Program-made: the position numbers and the translations under genes
Shown: piece after piece, positions 13,781-26,585 of the stretch
Numbering within the stretch: the stretch's first letter is position 1
Layout of the letters: every line of letters starts with the position of its first letter
The notes under the pieces: model-generated
Database searches by the model: none
Told to the model about the DNA's origin: nothing
Seen by the model: only the letters and a program-made list of their open reading frames with translations
Assembly: GCF_047496725.1 (NCBI RefSeq)
Contig: NC_132973.1
Coordinates: 6,547,233 to 6,611,232 of the forward strand
Source: Anoplolepis gracilipes
Taxonomy: Eukaryota; Arthropoda; Insecta; Hymenoptera; Formicidae
DNA length: 64,000 bases
Direction: 5' to 3'

Positions 13781-14462
13781 ATTATATAAACTGCCGCTGA
13801 ATTATCACGCAAAGTTTTTGTCAGTTCGACAGACTGCAACTATTTAAATCTTGCTCCGATAAGACGTGAGAGTTTGAAAACTCTCGCAGTTTTCTAACGG
13901 GTGAATCCATACTTTAAAACATTTACCGTGCCCACCCGCTTTCCACGCGCGACTTCTTTAATCCTTGCTATAATATCCGACGTTTTTCGATGAACGCAAA
14001 GAAGTTTTCCCACTTGAGATTCTTGTTAGTTCCAGCTCGCGACATTGCTACATCAGTTCCAGGTTTTCCGTTTCTTTCATTTTCTTTTTTAATCACCCAT
14101 TTAGGTGTCAAGATATCCCACAAAATGCTTGTCCTGATGTCGTTAAAGAGAAGCGCGCATTATTACAGAAATGTATAAATGTTGATACTAAAAAATTAAT
14201 ATATATACTGGAATAAAATTATGCGTTTTCAGATATTAAATTAATTCAATCAGAATGAATATAAATTCATCTTTTATTCGGAATAGTTTATATATAATAT
14301 TATTTGCGCTTCGACGTATATCATATGTGCAATAAATGATACTTTTATAATATTTCATTAAACACCGTTCCCTTCTCTCTTTCAAATTTTTACTAAATTT
14401 GATATATTTAGCGCTTTTATAAAAGCATTTTTAAAATTTTTTATTAATGAAAAATTAGAAGT

Positions 14463-14465
<3 letters not shown>

Positions 14466-14509
<44 letters not shown>

Positions 14510-14514
14510 TCTCT
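14466..14514. repeat. CT microsatellite
   Basis: CT dinucleotides with one A interruption. Confidence 0.9.
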
Positions 14515-15093
14515 AATTAATCTCACGCATATGACAAATTATTGTAAAAATAAAATATTTTTTGTGAAAAATAAAAAATACATTTTTGTGAACACGAAAA
14601 GGATATATCTCACATATAATGTGATATGTGTGATAAATATGCGACAGTTGCAAGTGAAAACAGATTATAACAACAACAACAAAACATGAAGTATTCCCAT
14701 GCTGATACTCGCGGCATACATAACGCGATGATGAAAAAAGAAATCGAGAACTTCATTGGACACATCATCCTTAATAATTTTCACACTTGAACAAAAAATG
14801 AACAGCCTATTCATAATCCTTTTCCTCTCCTGCGACTTCCCTCGTTGCGCATACCATCCCGGCATTGACTTTCCCCTGTATATCACCCTTATAGCGAAAT
14901 CCCGCCAGAAGCTATCCGTTCCCCCATCATCCACCGTGCTATCCTCCGTGACGCAGGCGGGGTGCTCATTCATTTAATTTCAGTCATTGCCGGCAGTCGC
15001 ACCCCCCTGTCGTGCGACCGACAAAAAATAATTAGTGAAGCCTTACACCCCCGTGGCACCTCGTTTCTTCCCTCCCCTGTAGGCTTCAACCCC

Positions 15094-15142
<49 letters not shown>

Positions 15143-15176
15143 GACGACGATGACGACGACGACGACGACGACGACG
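15094..15176. repeat. GAC trinucleotide array
   Basis: About 27 GAC/CGA units with two or three substitutions. Depending on frame it reads poly-Arg, poly-Thr or poly-Asp on the plus strand and poly-Val on the minus strand, so the open frames across it are not evidence of coding. Confidence 0.9.
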
Positions 15177-15655
15177 GCTCGACGCCCCCTTTCAACCCCA
15201 CGGGTACGTACCTTGCGCTCGTATTCTCTCTCGCTCTCCTCTACCCCTTCCCCGCGCCCCCGTTTCCCTGCCAACCCAACCAACCAACGAATCACCCTCC
15301 TGTCCCCTCACCAACTCTCCCGAACAGCAGCAGCAGCAGCAGCCGCCACTACTACCATTCTACCGCCAAAACCCTAGCTCAGTCAGGCACCCACCCTCCT
15401 CTCTGCCCTCCCCGGCCCATCCCCTCGCCCTCAAAGCGGCCTCGGGCGGGATGATTCAGGCGCCAGTAGGGCGCACCCACCTTCAGCGGGTGGTTGGCGT
15501 TGGGGTGAGTCGGAGCGCCGGATGGAGGTAGCAGTGAGGGCGGGTTGGCGGGGGCAGGAGCGAGTGCGCGGGAACGGTAGAGCACCGGGTATAGAGTAGA
15601 GAGAAGGGTGGGATGAGTAGGTGGGTGTCAGGGGGGTCTTAGGGTGGGTGAGATT

Positions 15656-15688
15656 GGGCGGGGGGAGGGGGAGGGGAGAGGGGGAGGG
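15656..15688 (+). other. G-quadruplex motif in a G-rich block
   Basis: At least five runs of three or more G are separated by one to three bases. The motif sits in a strongly G-rich stretch (15460-15960) flanked by C-rich blocks on both sides. Confidence 0.6.
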
Positions 15689-17275
15689 AGAGATAGAGAG
15701 AACAGAGTATGTCGGGGGACTGCGGTGGTACAGCGAAGCGAGGAAGTGCGGAAGGGGAGAGTGAGAGCGAGCACGCAGGGGGTGGTTAGAAGGCGGGGGA
15801 CGAGAGTGAGCTGCCAGAAGGTGGATTGAGAGTGCGGTGGAACGGGGCGAACGTAGTGCTAGGGGGGTTGGGGAGAGGCCGAGGGAGAGATACGCGCACA
15901 CGGGAGGGTGGTTTTCCACGGCTGAGATATAGGCACCGCCGACGCCGCGGTGGGTTATACCCTGGGCTAAGTAATACAAGGAAAAGTGCTACGTGAAGCT
16001 CTATCTTTCTCCAGATCCCCTCTCACCCTAACATCATCCCCGGGTACTTTCTCCGTTCCTCTCGCTCGCTCACGCCCTACCACACTCTCGCTCTATTTGT
16101 CTATCCTGCCGCCTTTCCTTCCTCGCCTGGTGGCTCTCTTCCTTTCGCTACGACTCCCTCGCTCGCTGCGCTTCATCCGCGTCTTGCACTCTCGCTTTAT
16201 CTTCACCACCCTTTCACCCTTCGTCTCTGCCATCGGCGTGCATCGTAGCCTCAGCGCAGGTGCACGTCGCGAGATGCATCCTCGAGGGGAATAGGGTTGC
16301 TTTGTGCGGATAGGGTTAGCTTTGTTATGCTGACGGCTACGCGGGGAGTTAAGTAACGGATGAATATCGCTAGCTGCTTATTATCAAGTGACTCTGACGA
16401 GGATGACATTTTAGCGGACAAATGCATTTGTATATTTGTCTCAACATTCGTAGACTCGCGTCTCTTCTTGCGCGTCTCTTATATTATATTCGAGGCTCCT
16501 CTCTCTTTCTCTCTTTCTCATCTACATGGTACTCATCACTCCAAATACATCATCATATAATAGTATTACAATATTATTAATATGTGAATTCCATACATTA
16601 AATTACGCAAAGTAATAACGGAATTATATATATGTATATGATTATGACATTATATATTTGATTTCTATATTAATTTTGGAAATAATAATTGTTTTACCTT
16701 ATTTATATTTATTTGCCTTTCTTGTCTTTTAACCAACTTCTCTAATAAATTATTCGTGAATATTAAAAAGAGTGTCATAAAACAGCCTGGAAAAAAGTAA
16801 ATATTATTTTCTAAGCAAAATGATGTAAAAGCCGAGATGATAAGTCGAACGAACAACACGTGATTGGCCTTGCCGTGTTAGGAAAAATACAAAGAAAAGA
16901 ATGCGTCTTACATATACGTGAAACACGTATTCCAACATATATATGCGCCAGTAGAGAATCGTGCTGCACCTTAAAGTCCGCGTTTCAATGGAACAATCTT
17001 TTTCCCGAAGGAAACGCTAGACATCGGAGGGTGCGCATGTAAATGGTCGCACTTTCCGGGAGAGGTTTGCGAAAAGTGTGGAAACGATAGTAAGACGAGT
17101 TTCAACACTTCGATTCGAGTGTAGTGTATCCATCGACAAAGAATCAACAATGAAAGTATAGCCGATGGTTGTACCGCAAAGTTCATATGCTTCTTATACG
17201 TCACCATTCTATATCATATCACGGATGTACATACGTTTAACTTTCGTTTATTTTGCAAACATATAGAACATGTAA

Positions 17276-17289
17276 ACATGTCGACATGT
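17276..17289. repeat. Perfect 14-bp palindrome
   Basis: ACATGTCGACATGT is self-complementary and lies in AT-rich DNA with other CATGTA repeats close by. Confidence 0.5.
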
Positions 17290-19931
17290 ATATGATGCAG
17301 GGTAAATTAGATGCATATTCTCACAACAGGATAACTTGGCAATTTATACATCTCACCCTTATCTTACATACATATTTGAAATCTCAAATTTTCTATTCTA
17401 TGAAATCTGAAATTTTAAATCGATACCAATTTTATTAAGCGAGGAGAGATGTAGTGTAATTTGATAACCTAATTCAGAAAGTCGGCGAATCACAGAATCG
17501 TTGGATTTATTTTAAGCATTGAGATTACTCCAAAAAACTCAATTATTTAACATCTTAGCCAATATGTTTAATAAAAGATTAAGAGCATTGAATAATGATA
17601 TTCTAATTAATAAAGATTTTGTTGCAATCTAAATTATTTAATCAATTTTTCAATTATATATTATAATTTTATTTTCTGAAATTATATTTTATATTACATT
17701 TTATCTTTTAAAATTATAATCTATAATAAAATTTTTTTATGGCAAAATTAAAAACGATAGATTTCTCACACAATTGAGAAAAAATAACAAACATTAATTT
17801 AATTAATAAATAAAAGGATTTTTCATTACCAACAAACCGAAATAGTATACTTGTTAATTTCTACATACATAATGTCAGATGAGATCTTTTTACGTCTAGT
17901 TCCTGGCAGCAGTTTGCTTTCAACACAAAATTATCTACATATGTGAAGTCGACGTATGCACGTCAATGGTATGGCTTCGATTCTTAATAAATATGGTTTC
18001 TCTTCGTGGTGCGTAGAAGACACTATAAATAACGGTATTAAGAATGTTTTTTAACCTTTTTACGTATGTAAGCGCCTCTTAGTCTTTATGAATATGGATT
18101 TGTAGTTGTTGCATGCGCTACTTTTATTTTACTACTTCATCGACAAGTTTGCTTTTCTAATTCTCTAAATTATTATTTCATCAGGAATTGTTGAAAAATC
18201 TTAAGAAAATGAAATAAAAAGACAGAAAAATTATTTTCCTACTAATAGCGCGAGAAAAATCTTATAATCAAATAAAAACGTGAGTATAATACTCTAAACA
18301 AATTTTGTTTAGCTCATACGCTTTCAAATAAATAACCAGCGAGCAACAGGGGGAAGGCTTAATTCCTAATGGATTGGTTTTTTTCAACAACGGTTCGCGC
18401 GATTCCCGCCGCGATTTCAATTAATCTCTCCCAACGGAGAGTATCGATACACAGCCTCGCGTGTCGTTCCCGTTCTCGCTCTCCGTCTCTTTCCCTCTTC
18501 GCGACGCAAACTTTCGCGGAGTGCCAAAGTTTCGGATAAGCTGGCGCGTTTGTCAAACGGGAAAGTGCGAAATTGTGCGTCGTCCTGTAAACCCGGCGGG
18601 TCGCTTCTCGCGGTACGAAATTAGCGAGAGTGAAAAGTAAAGGCACCCCCTCGGTGCCGTTAATGCCCCGACGCTCCGAAGGGCGCGCATTCCTTCGTGC
18701 CGGGGGTGGCCAAGATAAATTACATAACATAAGTGGGCGTCGCGAGTGAAAGAACGAGTTCGCCGGAGGGGCGAAACGAAGAATAAAGCGATGTGCAAAC
18801 AGTCTGCCTTGCGGAATCCACTTGTCCTGAGGACAGTTGCTCTCGGAAAAAGGAGTAACACGTTTGTTTAAACGCCCACCCTCCGATAATATCTCGAAAA
18901 GTTTTTGCCACTTATAACTTGCATCGTAAAATCAATAATATCATAATATCAAAGTGTTTCTCATCCTATTGCGGTCATTTACATTTGCACATTCTTCTCG
19001 GAGTAGATATTTTTATTCATTTATTTTTTTTAGAAAAATATAATTCATATTAAATAATATGATAAATTAATAATTGATGTATTAATAAAATAATAAATAA
19101 TAATTAACATATTAATGAAGATTAATTTTCTCTCTACAAGAAATTAATATTATCCGATAGTGATAGCAAAATTAAAAAAATATGTTTAAGAAAGATTTTC
19201 AATTGCGTCACAAATGTAATCTCTCAGTACCTTCCGAGAAAAAAAGATTCGGTCCTGGATAAAGACATGGAAGAGACAACTTGTTTCGGGATGACATTGT
19301 TTCCGCTAATAATGCGTAACATGCGGTCGAAGAAGAAAATAAAGCGCCAACAATGCGCGACGCGCGAGAGTGGCGGTCCCTTTCGTAAAGTGTACGAGGG
19401 GCTGACGATTCATCCCTTCATTATTCGAGAATTAGTAACCCCGTTTCGATCTTTCTCCCCTTTCTCCGACTCACCTCCTTCTCCTCCCCACCATCCGCTC
19501 CCTTTCTTGCCGCACTCTGACCCCTTTATCTCGATGTTCGTGACTGCCTTTTCCGTCGTTGCATTGTTCGAAACGACGTTAATGGGGGTAAACGTTAAAC
19601 CGATTTCAACAACGACCACGCGCTTTCGTATATTTTGAAATGTCTTGCTTGTATATTACCGGTATCAACTAGACTACCTTCCTTGCGATGAGGCGAAAAT
19701 AGATACCTGTTTTTAAGCCATGGCATATTTCGCATTCATAACTTATTTAATGCAACTCGCGAGAAGTCGAGACAAAACTAAAATAATCTACATATAATGG
19801 CAAGTTTCTATTCTTATAGAGATTTGCAGTTAACTGCTCCCTGATTTAACTGCAAAAAATTTGAGACATTTATTTAACATAAATACGGTTTTTAATAAAA
19901 AAAAAAAAAAAGTCAAATATATTAAGACTTC

Positions 19932-19976
<45 letters not shown>
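19932..19976. repeat. TA microsatellite
   Basis: Uninterrupted TA dinucleotides. Confidence 0.9.
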
Positions 19977-19979
<3 letters not shown>

Positions 19980-21090
19980 AAATAGAGATAAATATAGTCT
20001 TTTCAGCGGACAGATAATCGATCTTGCTTAACAAATAACTTTTTCAGTGTTGAATATCTTCGTAATAAAGTTTCGTATTCTGATCAAAGACAGTTCGTGC
20101 GGAAAGTGAATTAAAAATAAAACTTATCATATCTACCACATATTGTTTCTGGCACGTTCTAGAATTGAAGTGCTTATTAAATTTCCGCAAGTAAGCAAAT
20201 ATCATTAATGTATCCTCTTTTTTAAGAATTATACCACATAGCAAGAATAAATTCGATATTTAGCACATGCACGAGAGTTGAGAAGAAAACTATATTGGTC
20301 ACGATGCAATCGAAAAGTAATAAAAAATTTTGTTAACAAAAGTATTATCCAAACTTCTTAAATTCTTAATATCGAGTTTAACGTGAGAAATAACTTGGAA
20401 ATAATTAAACAAGCTAGCCCCCTCAAAAAAAAAAAAAAATCCATTGCGATAAAAATGCGAGGTAAGACAGAGATGTCAGAAGTAAAGGATTTGTAGTAAC
20501 CTGATTTGTGTATCCGATATTTTTCCGATACTTTTTAATCACGTCTGCGCGGCAGATGGCCAGGTGACATTTACAAAATACGATTCGAAGTCTATCTGTA
20601 AAGCGCATCTTGTTACTCGTCTTATAATATATTCATGACTTTCCGTCGCTACCCGTGGAAATTCACAATTTACAAGGTTGCATCATTTCCAACAAAAACT
20701 GTTGCTTTTTGTCAAAAACTTCTGTAATGTCTATATTTGTATATAATTGTAAATAATATCGCTATATGATTAATAAATCGCTATATACAATATAAATTAC
20801 GTTCAAAATAAATGTTTCGATTAATTTATCGAAATTCTAATCAGAACGACAACATGCTTATTTTGTGATAATTTAATGTATCTTTTTATGCACTGCAAAT
20901 GAATAATATAATGTATTTTGTTTATCTTTTTTACCTCTGATAATTTCATAAATTATACCAAATGTATCCAGAATTATTCTAATAATATGTAATTGATGAT
21001 TTAGGATGTAAAGATTTAAATCGTGACGTACTGAATGTGTTTACATTCACACGTTCTGTTGAAAGAGTAAAACAACAGCGCGCAACCTAA

Positions 21091-24000
21091 AAGATCAAAA
21101 AGTGCGAAATAGGTTTCCCGATTTGATCTCCTTAAATCCCAATAAACTTCCTCGCCAACTGTATCTACCCGCTCGCGCTCGACATGTGCACGTCTGCCCG
21201 CTATATCCCATAACCTACATCGCGTTCATTGGTTCCCGGTCAATATCGCTCGCTATCGGCCTGCTCATTGTCGCTCGCGAATGCCAATTACGGTAACCGC
21301 AAGCGATCACCGAGATCAATGTCGTTGCGTAACGCACGTCGTCGCGTCGCGTCGCGTCGTCCGTGTACTCATAATCAGTATACATACACATACACATTTG
21401 CAGATTATTTATTTAAAGTTAAACAAGCTAGTACCGCAGAACCATAAGCATTTACGCGCGCGCGCGTGCGCGTGTCGAGCACACAGAAATCCACACATAC
21501 ACAAAGGGCCCGTACACATGCAGCAACGGAGAGAAAGGCCGACACCTCGGCGCCAAACTCACCCTCCTGAGACTCCACAGACTCACCTCCATCCCCGCGC
21601 TCTTCCCCAAGCTTCAACCACCCGTCCCCTCCTGGCTCCGCGCGCGCGAGGCATCCCAATCGCAGCCCCCGTTTCGCAAACCCACACCCTTCATACTCCC
21701 CGGTATCCTCCGACCTCTCCCTCTCTCACCCCCGTCCCTCTACCTTCTCTCCGTTCTCTCTAACCGTGGCAGCTCTCTCCTACACCACTCGTCTCGACCC
21801 GACTATTCTCGCCCCCGCGCGCCACTCCGTCCACCAACCTACAACTCCTACGTACCGGAGCGACCCTCGAGCTATCTCCAAAATCATCCCTTACATTCTA
21901 GAGCTCGGCATGGTATCCTCCCCCTCTTTCTCCTCCTCCTCCGTAGAGGATAGAGCCGCAGTCGGACGTCGGGAGAACACGGGGAGGACTTGCTGCTGCT
22001 ACTGCTGCTGCTACTAGGGCACGACGGGATGGCGGTTCGGAATGAGGGTAGACGCTCCGGGATATAGGTAGGTTTCATCGGATACAACGAGAAAATAAGA
22101 GATCTTCCCGCACGACTCGCGATACGAATTGCAATAGCAAAACCAACGGTGGCGCTGACGAGCCATCCGAGTCTTCTCCCCATTTTCACCCTTCGTCGAC
22201 CGCAGGGTGCGCAGTGATTTTGTCGAATTTCGGATCTGAAAAATCGTGTCTCAAACCAGCTTATTTTATAAATATTCAACACGTGCGTTATGATGATACT
22301 CTAGAAATGATAAGAAAATATGAATTCTTAATGATTTCAATTATAAACAATGTATCGCCAATTTTTTGTGCAATTGAATCAAATATTATACTATTCTTAT
22401 GATGCATAAGAAAATATATTTTAGTATTTATAAGATACTATAGTTCATGTTCCCTGTGAAAAATTTCTTCAACTAGTGAGAAAACTGTGATTTAATCTGA
22501 GTCCTACATTGTTTTTATCGTTATATCATAACTGAAAGTTCGTTATTGAGTTGTAACGGCGAAAAGTTTTAGTAGACTCGCTAGAATTTTTCGGTCAGCG
22601 TTCGTTAAGTTATCGCGTGTTAAAGTCACAGTAGAAAAGCGTAGCGCAAAAGCTCGAGTCTGAGCTCGCAAATGACCGTGCAATATAGTTCTGTTTGTTC
22701 GACGCAGCAGCAATCGATATCGACAATCCTCGAGATGTTCTTCGCGAATTCTCGAAAACACCATGACGATATTCCGGGAAGCGAAAAGGCCAAAGCTGTG
22801 AAATGTCGATTGTGTGTCGCGTGCTCATTTCCTGTTCCTCTTTTGAAGTATTCTAAAAAAACTGTCGTTTGCAAATATCATCTTTGCTGATATAAACGCG
22901 ATTTTTTTTTCTTTAAGTAATTGACATTGCATAACATCAATTTAAATTTCAAAATATTTCTTATAATTATACATCGCATCCTTGATGTACGAAAGAGTCA
23001 CCGTTCCAACCAATCGAGTTTTCCGCATTAAAAGAGAAGAAAAGAAATTGTTTCCAATGCATCGCGATCATCGTGAATATTATCGATATTTGTTAATGCA
23101 TCGCAGAACATCACGATGCAATAACGTAATTCCATCACTTATCTTTTCATGCACAATCGATTTGAAATCGCGTCGCTCGCAAAACTCTTCCGGCTCTCGC
23201 CGTCCGTGAAAACCTTTTTCCTCTCTTTTTATCGGAATCCCCGAAGGACAATGGACGTCACATACATCGCGCAAGCCAGCGAGGGTGAAATGTTAAATCG
23301 CCGTTCGATCGAGTTAAGCCCCCGGTAATATCGCCACCGCGGGCCGCAAGGGACCGCGGGGGACGCCTTAATCGGCCGATCCCGGCCCATCGAAAACGAG
23401 AGTTTACGGGGACGCGAGTGTACAGGGGTGGCGGGGGAGGCGGGGGGAGGGTGAGTTTATTGCGAGACAATGGCCCCGCTCTCTTTCGCGACGCAAGAGC
23501 CGTCGCGACGCATCGACGGATTGCACGTACGTGCGCACCGACGAAAGTATGACCGATCGTTGAAATCTCCGACGCGCTTCGACGTTGCTTGATCTCAATC
23601 CGAAGTTATGAAACTATAGTCTACTTTAATCGATAAAATTCATGTGAATAAAGTAAAATGCACAATTTTGTGAATGATATGCAAATATATGTTTTAGTAG
23701 TAGGAGCTTTTATGCAGATAGAAAAATATAGTTAAATACACACAGTGGTTTCTAAATATAAAATAACTTTATAATGAATGCAAAATTTATGTAAATACTT
23801 AAGGACGTTACGTATTGTGTTCTCGATTTATTGCAAATGATACTTGAACCTTTTTTGCAAATAAAGCGAAATTTCAATGAACGTAAAAGTGTGTCCGAAT
23901 GTCCAAACATCTGATGAAACATCGCACGTTAATGCAGTTAACATTTAGGACATGCAGCTTAATATCGTATATAACGTTCGTTGAAATCTCTCGTGCGATT

Positions 24001-24870
24001 TCCTTACTTCGCCGCCGGGCGTCCTAGTTGTCTATTTGCAGCGACGACGTGTCAGCTTCGTAAAGTGGCACGGGTTCCTCAATGGTCTTTGCGAAACAAT
24101 CGAAGCCAAGCCGGCGAACATCTCGGTGTAACAAAGACGACGAAAGTGGTTCGAGTCTATCTCTAAGGGAACGCAGCTTACGGCCATCGAGTCTAATGGG
24201 AGTTTCTCATCGCGTCAAACTCTACCGACGACTTATCTGCATCGAGTTGTCAGATCGCGACTCGCAACCTGATATAGAGAGGCGGACACCGGGAGTAAAG
24301 TAACTAAAAATCGATAAAGTAAGACGGGCAATTTGTAGAGCGATGAAAAAAATTTACTGCAATTCGAAATAATCATACCCTTTTTTACGTGTGAATATTA
24401 GGGGAGAGGTAATTTTAGTAATTTAACACTATTAGAAATAATATAATTTAAGACACGAGAAGCAAGTTTTGAAAGAAAAAAAAGAATGCAAATTTAAAAA
24501 AAGAATTTTTAATTAAACAAACCAACTGCATTAATTTTCTCATTGCAATGCGTTTAGCAAACAGTATATTATTTGCAGTAGCTACAAAATACATTCGAGT
24601 CTTTGTATCAATTTCGTTATATGAGTTTATCTTCTAATTCATACTTTCGACACATCAATTACAAAATTAATTTTTATGCAAATATTATGAATGTACAAAT
24701 AAAGATGAAATAAACGGTTTTCAGGACAAGTAAAAAATAGTATAGTATAGATAGAAACGAAAGGAGCAAACGTATGAACCTTGCGCATGAAAACCAAACT
24801 ATTTATTACGGGCGCAAAAGGCACGATGCGGGAAATATAACAGCGCGGAGGTAGTAATGCGGAGAAACTC
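21091..24870. other. CpG-rich island (to about 22220) then mixed DNA
   Basis: The first kilobase is C-rich with Pro/Thr/Ser frames and a CGCGCG run near 21452. A smaller CpG patch with a G-quadruplex motif is at 23170-23600. No gene is recognised. Confidence 0.5.
23425..23451 (+). other. G-quadruplex motif
   Basis: There are four G-runs of 4, 5, 6 and 3 with loops of 1-4 bases, in a CpG-rich patch. Confidence 0.55.
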
Positions 24871-25139
24871 AGAGAGACGGAGAAAGAGACGTGAAAAAGG
24901 GTGAACGAGGGTCGGACACATATACACTACCTTTCTTGAATTCTCGTTATCCGGTCGACCGGATAGGTGGTCGTAACCGACGGTAGCCACGAGATATCCG
25001 AAGAAAAACACGTTCCCAAGTCCGAATCGATAGCACAATGCCGTGGCGAAGAGAGCGCAAGAGAGGCCTGGCCCTCCAGTGGAAGCGGAGCTTTAGGGTT
25101 CGCCGCCGGAGGGTTAAGGGAGCGAGAGGGAGGAAGGTA

Positions 25140-25140
25140 T

Positions 25141-25211
<71 letters not shown>
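25140..25211. repeat. Long GA microsatellite
   Basis: About 70 bp of GA inside a purine-rich block of roughly 400 bp. Confidence 0.9.
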
Positions 25212-25214
<3 letters not shown>

Positions 25215-26225
25215 GTAAAGCGAACACGTGAGGGAAGCAGAGGGTGAAAAGCAGAGAGGGAGAGCACCAACTAGACTAGGAGGCGGAGGGCGGCAGCCTT
25301 ATTGGAACCGGGGGGAGAAAGTCGAGTTTTCCTGAGGGCTGAGGAAGAGAAAGAAGCGGAGAGTAAGCGGAGAGAAAGGAAAGAGGAAACGAAGGAGATA
25401 GCTAGCTAGGGGAAACATAGAAGTTGATGGAACGAGGTCGCTACAACGTTGGCAACAGCCGGATGAGTAAAGACTGCATTACCTATGGTACCTACCTCCT
25501 CTGCGAGAAACGATCCTCGCTTCACGGCGAGAGAGCAGGTGAGTCGTCGGGACGCCACCTCCTCTCTCCTTTGTTAAAGGCAACACGATCATTTCGTCCT
25601 CTTTGTTCGCGATATTAAAGTACGTCAGACGCCAAAGCGACTGCTTCTATCTACCGGGAGGGTTGAAAAAGGAAGAGGAAAGAGGTGTCAATTTCGTTTC
25701 TTGTTCATGCACGGAGGACGAGATCGATCGTACTCCTTGATGGAATCATCATCCGAGCAAACTTTTTCGTGCATTTAAATGATTGCGTAATTTTCATATT
25801 GACATTGATAATGTGACGGAAGTCAACATATTCGCGAGAGGATTCTGTATTTCTTCCTTATGTAAATTCTATTGATTATATATATTCACATAATATTCTA
25901 TGCAGGATGTCTTAGGCACGACTTGTTATCACGATATGATAATGTAATATTATGAGAGAAATTAATTATTGTTGTTAATTCTTATAGATTTTTTTCCTAA
26001 AACACAATGAATCAATTTTGAGTGATAATAATAATAATAATAATAAGGTGAAGCAGAGAAACAAGGGGATTGTAAAAATTGAAATACATCGGAAGAAAAA
26101 AGAGAAAAATATCTTTCTCTTGGATACGGTGCAAATTATGTATAACAATTCTCGAGTATTTCAATTTTATATATTTTCTCGTCTAGCTCTCGCGCGCAAT
26201 TTAAATACAATAATAATACAATGTA

Positions 26226-26260
<35 letters not shown>

Positions 26261-26289
26261 AATATATATACATATATATATATATATAT
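26226..26289. repeat. TA microsatellite
   Basis: Imperfect TA repeats with AATA and CATA interruptions. Confidence 0.9.
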
Positions 26290-26502
26290 TACTCACATAA
26301 TAAAAATAATTAATAATAATTAGAGTAATAAGTAGCAGTCGTAAAAATAGTAGTATCTATAATCATTACAATAATAATAACGATATATAATATTCGCTAT
26401 AATGATATATAATATCGTCATATAAAAGAACGATCGCTATCAATTAACATAATCGCGCATTTTATTCGGCTGCACGCACTATGATACAACGATTATATAC
26501 AA

Positions 26503-26505
<3 letters not shown>

Positions 26506-26550
<45 letters not shown>

Positions 26551-26585
26551 TATATATATATATATATATATATGCATATATGTAT
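26506..26585. repeat. TA microsatellite
   Basis: A second imperfect TA array, about 220 bp after the previous one. Confidence 0.9.

Larger units (their letters stand above)
12151..14990. other. AT-rich, repeat-bearing stretch
   Basis: Holds AC, TA/GA and CT microsatellites and the tandem duplication at 13424. No gene is recognised. Confidence 0.6.
14991..16360. other. CpG-rich island with alternating strand skew
   Basis: C-rich at 15000-15440, G-rich at 15460-15960 and C/T-rich at 15990-16260. The 182-codon minus frame at 15431-15979 is Pro/Ser/Leu-rich by composition only. Confidence 0.5.
16361..21090. other. AT-rich region with one small CpG patch
   Basis: The CpG patch lies at 18360-18900. 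It has open minus-strand frames of 102 and 123 codons with no recognisable domain. The rest has only TA/A runs and the palindrome at 17276. Confidence 0.55.
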
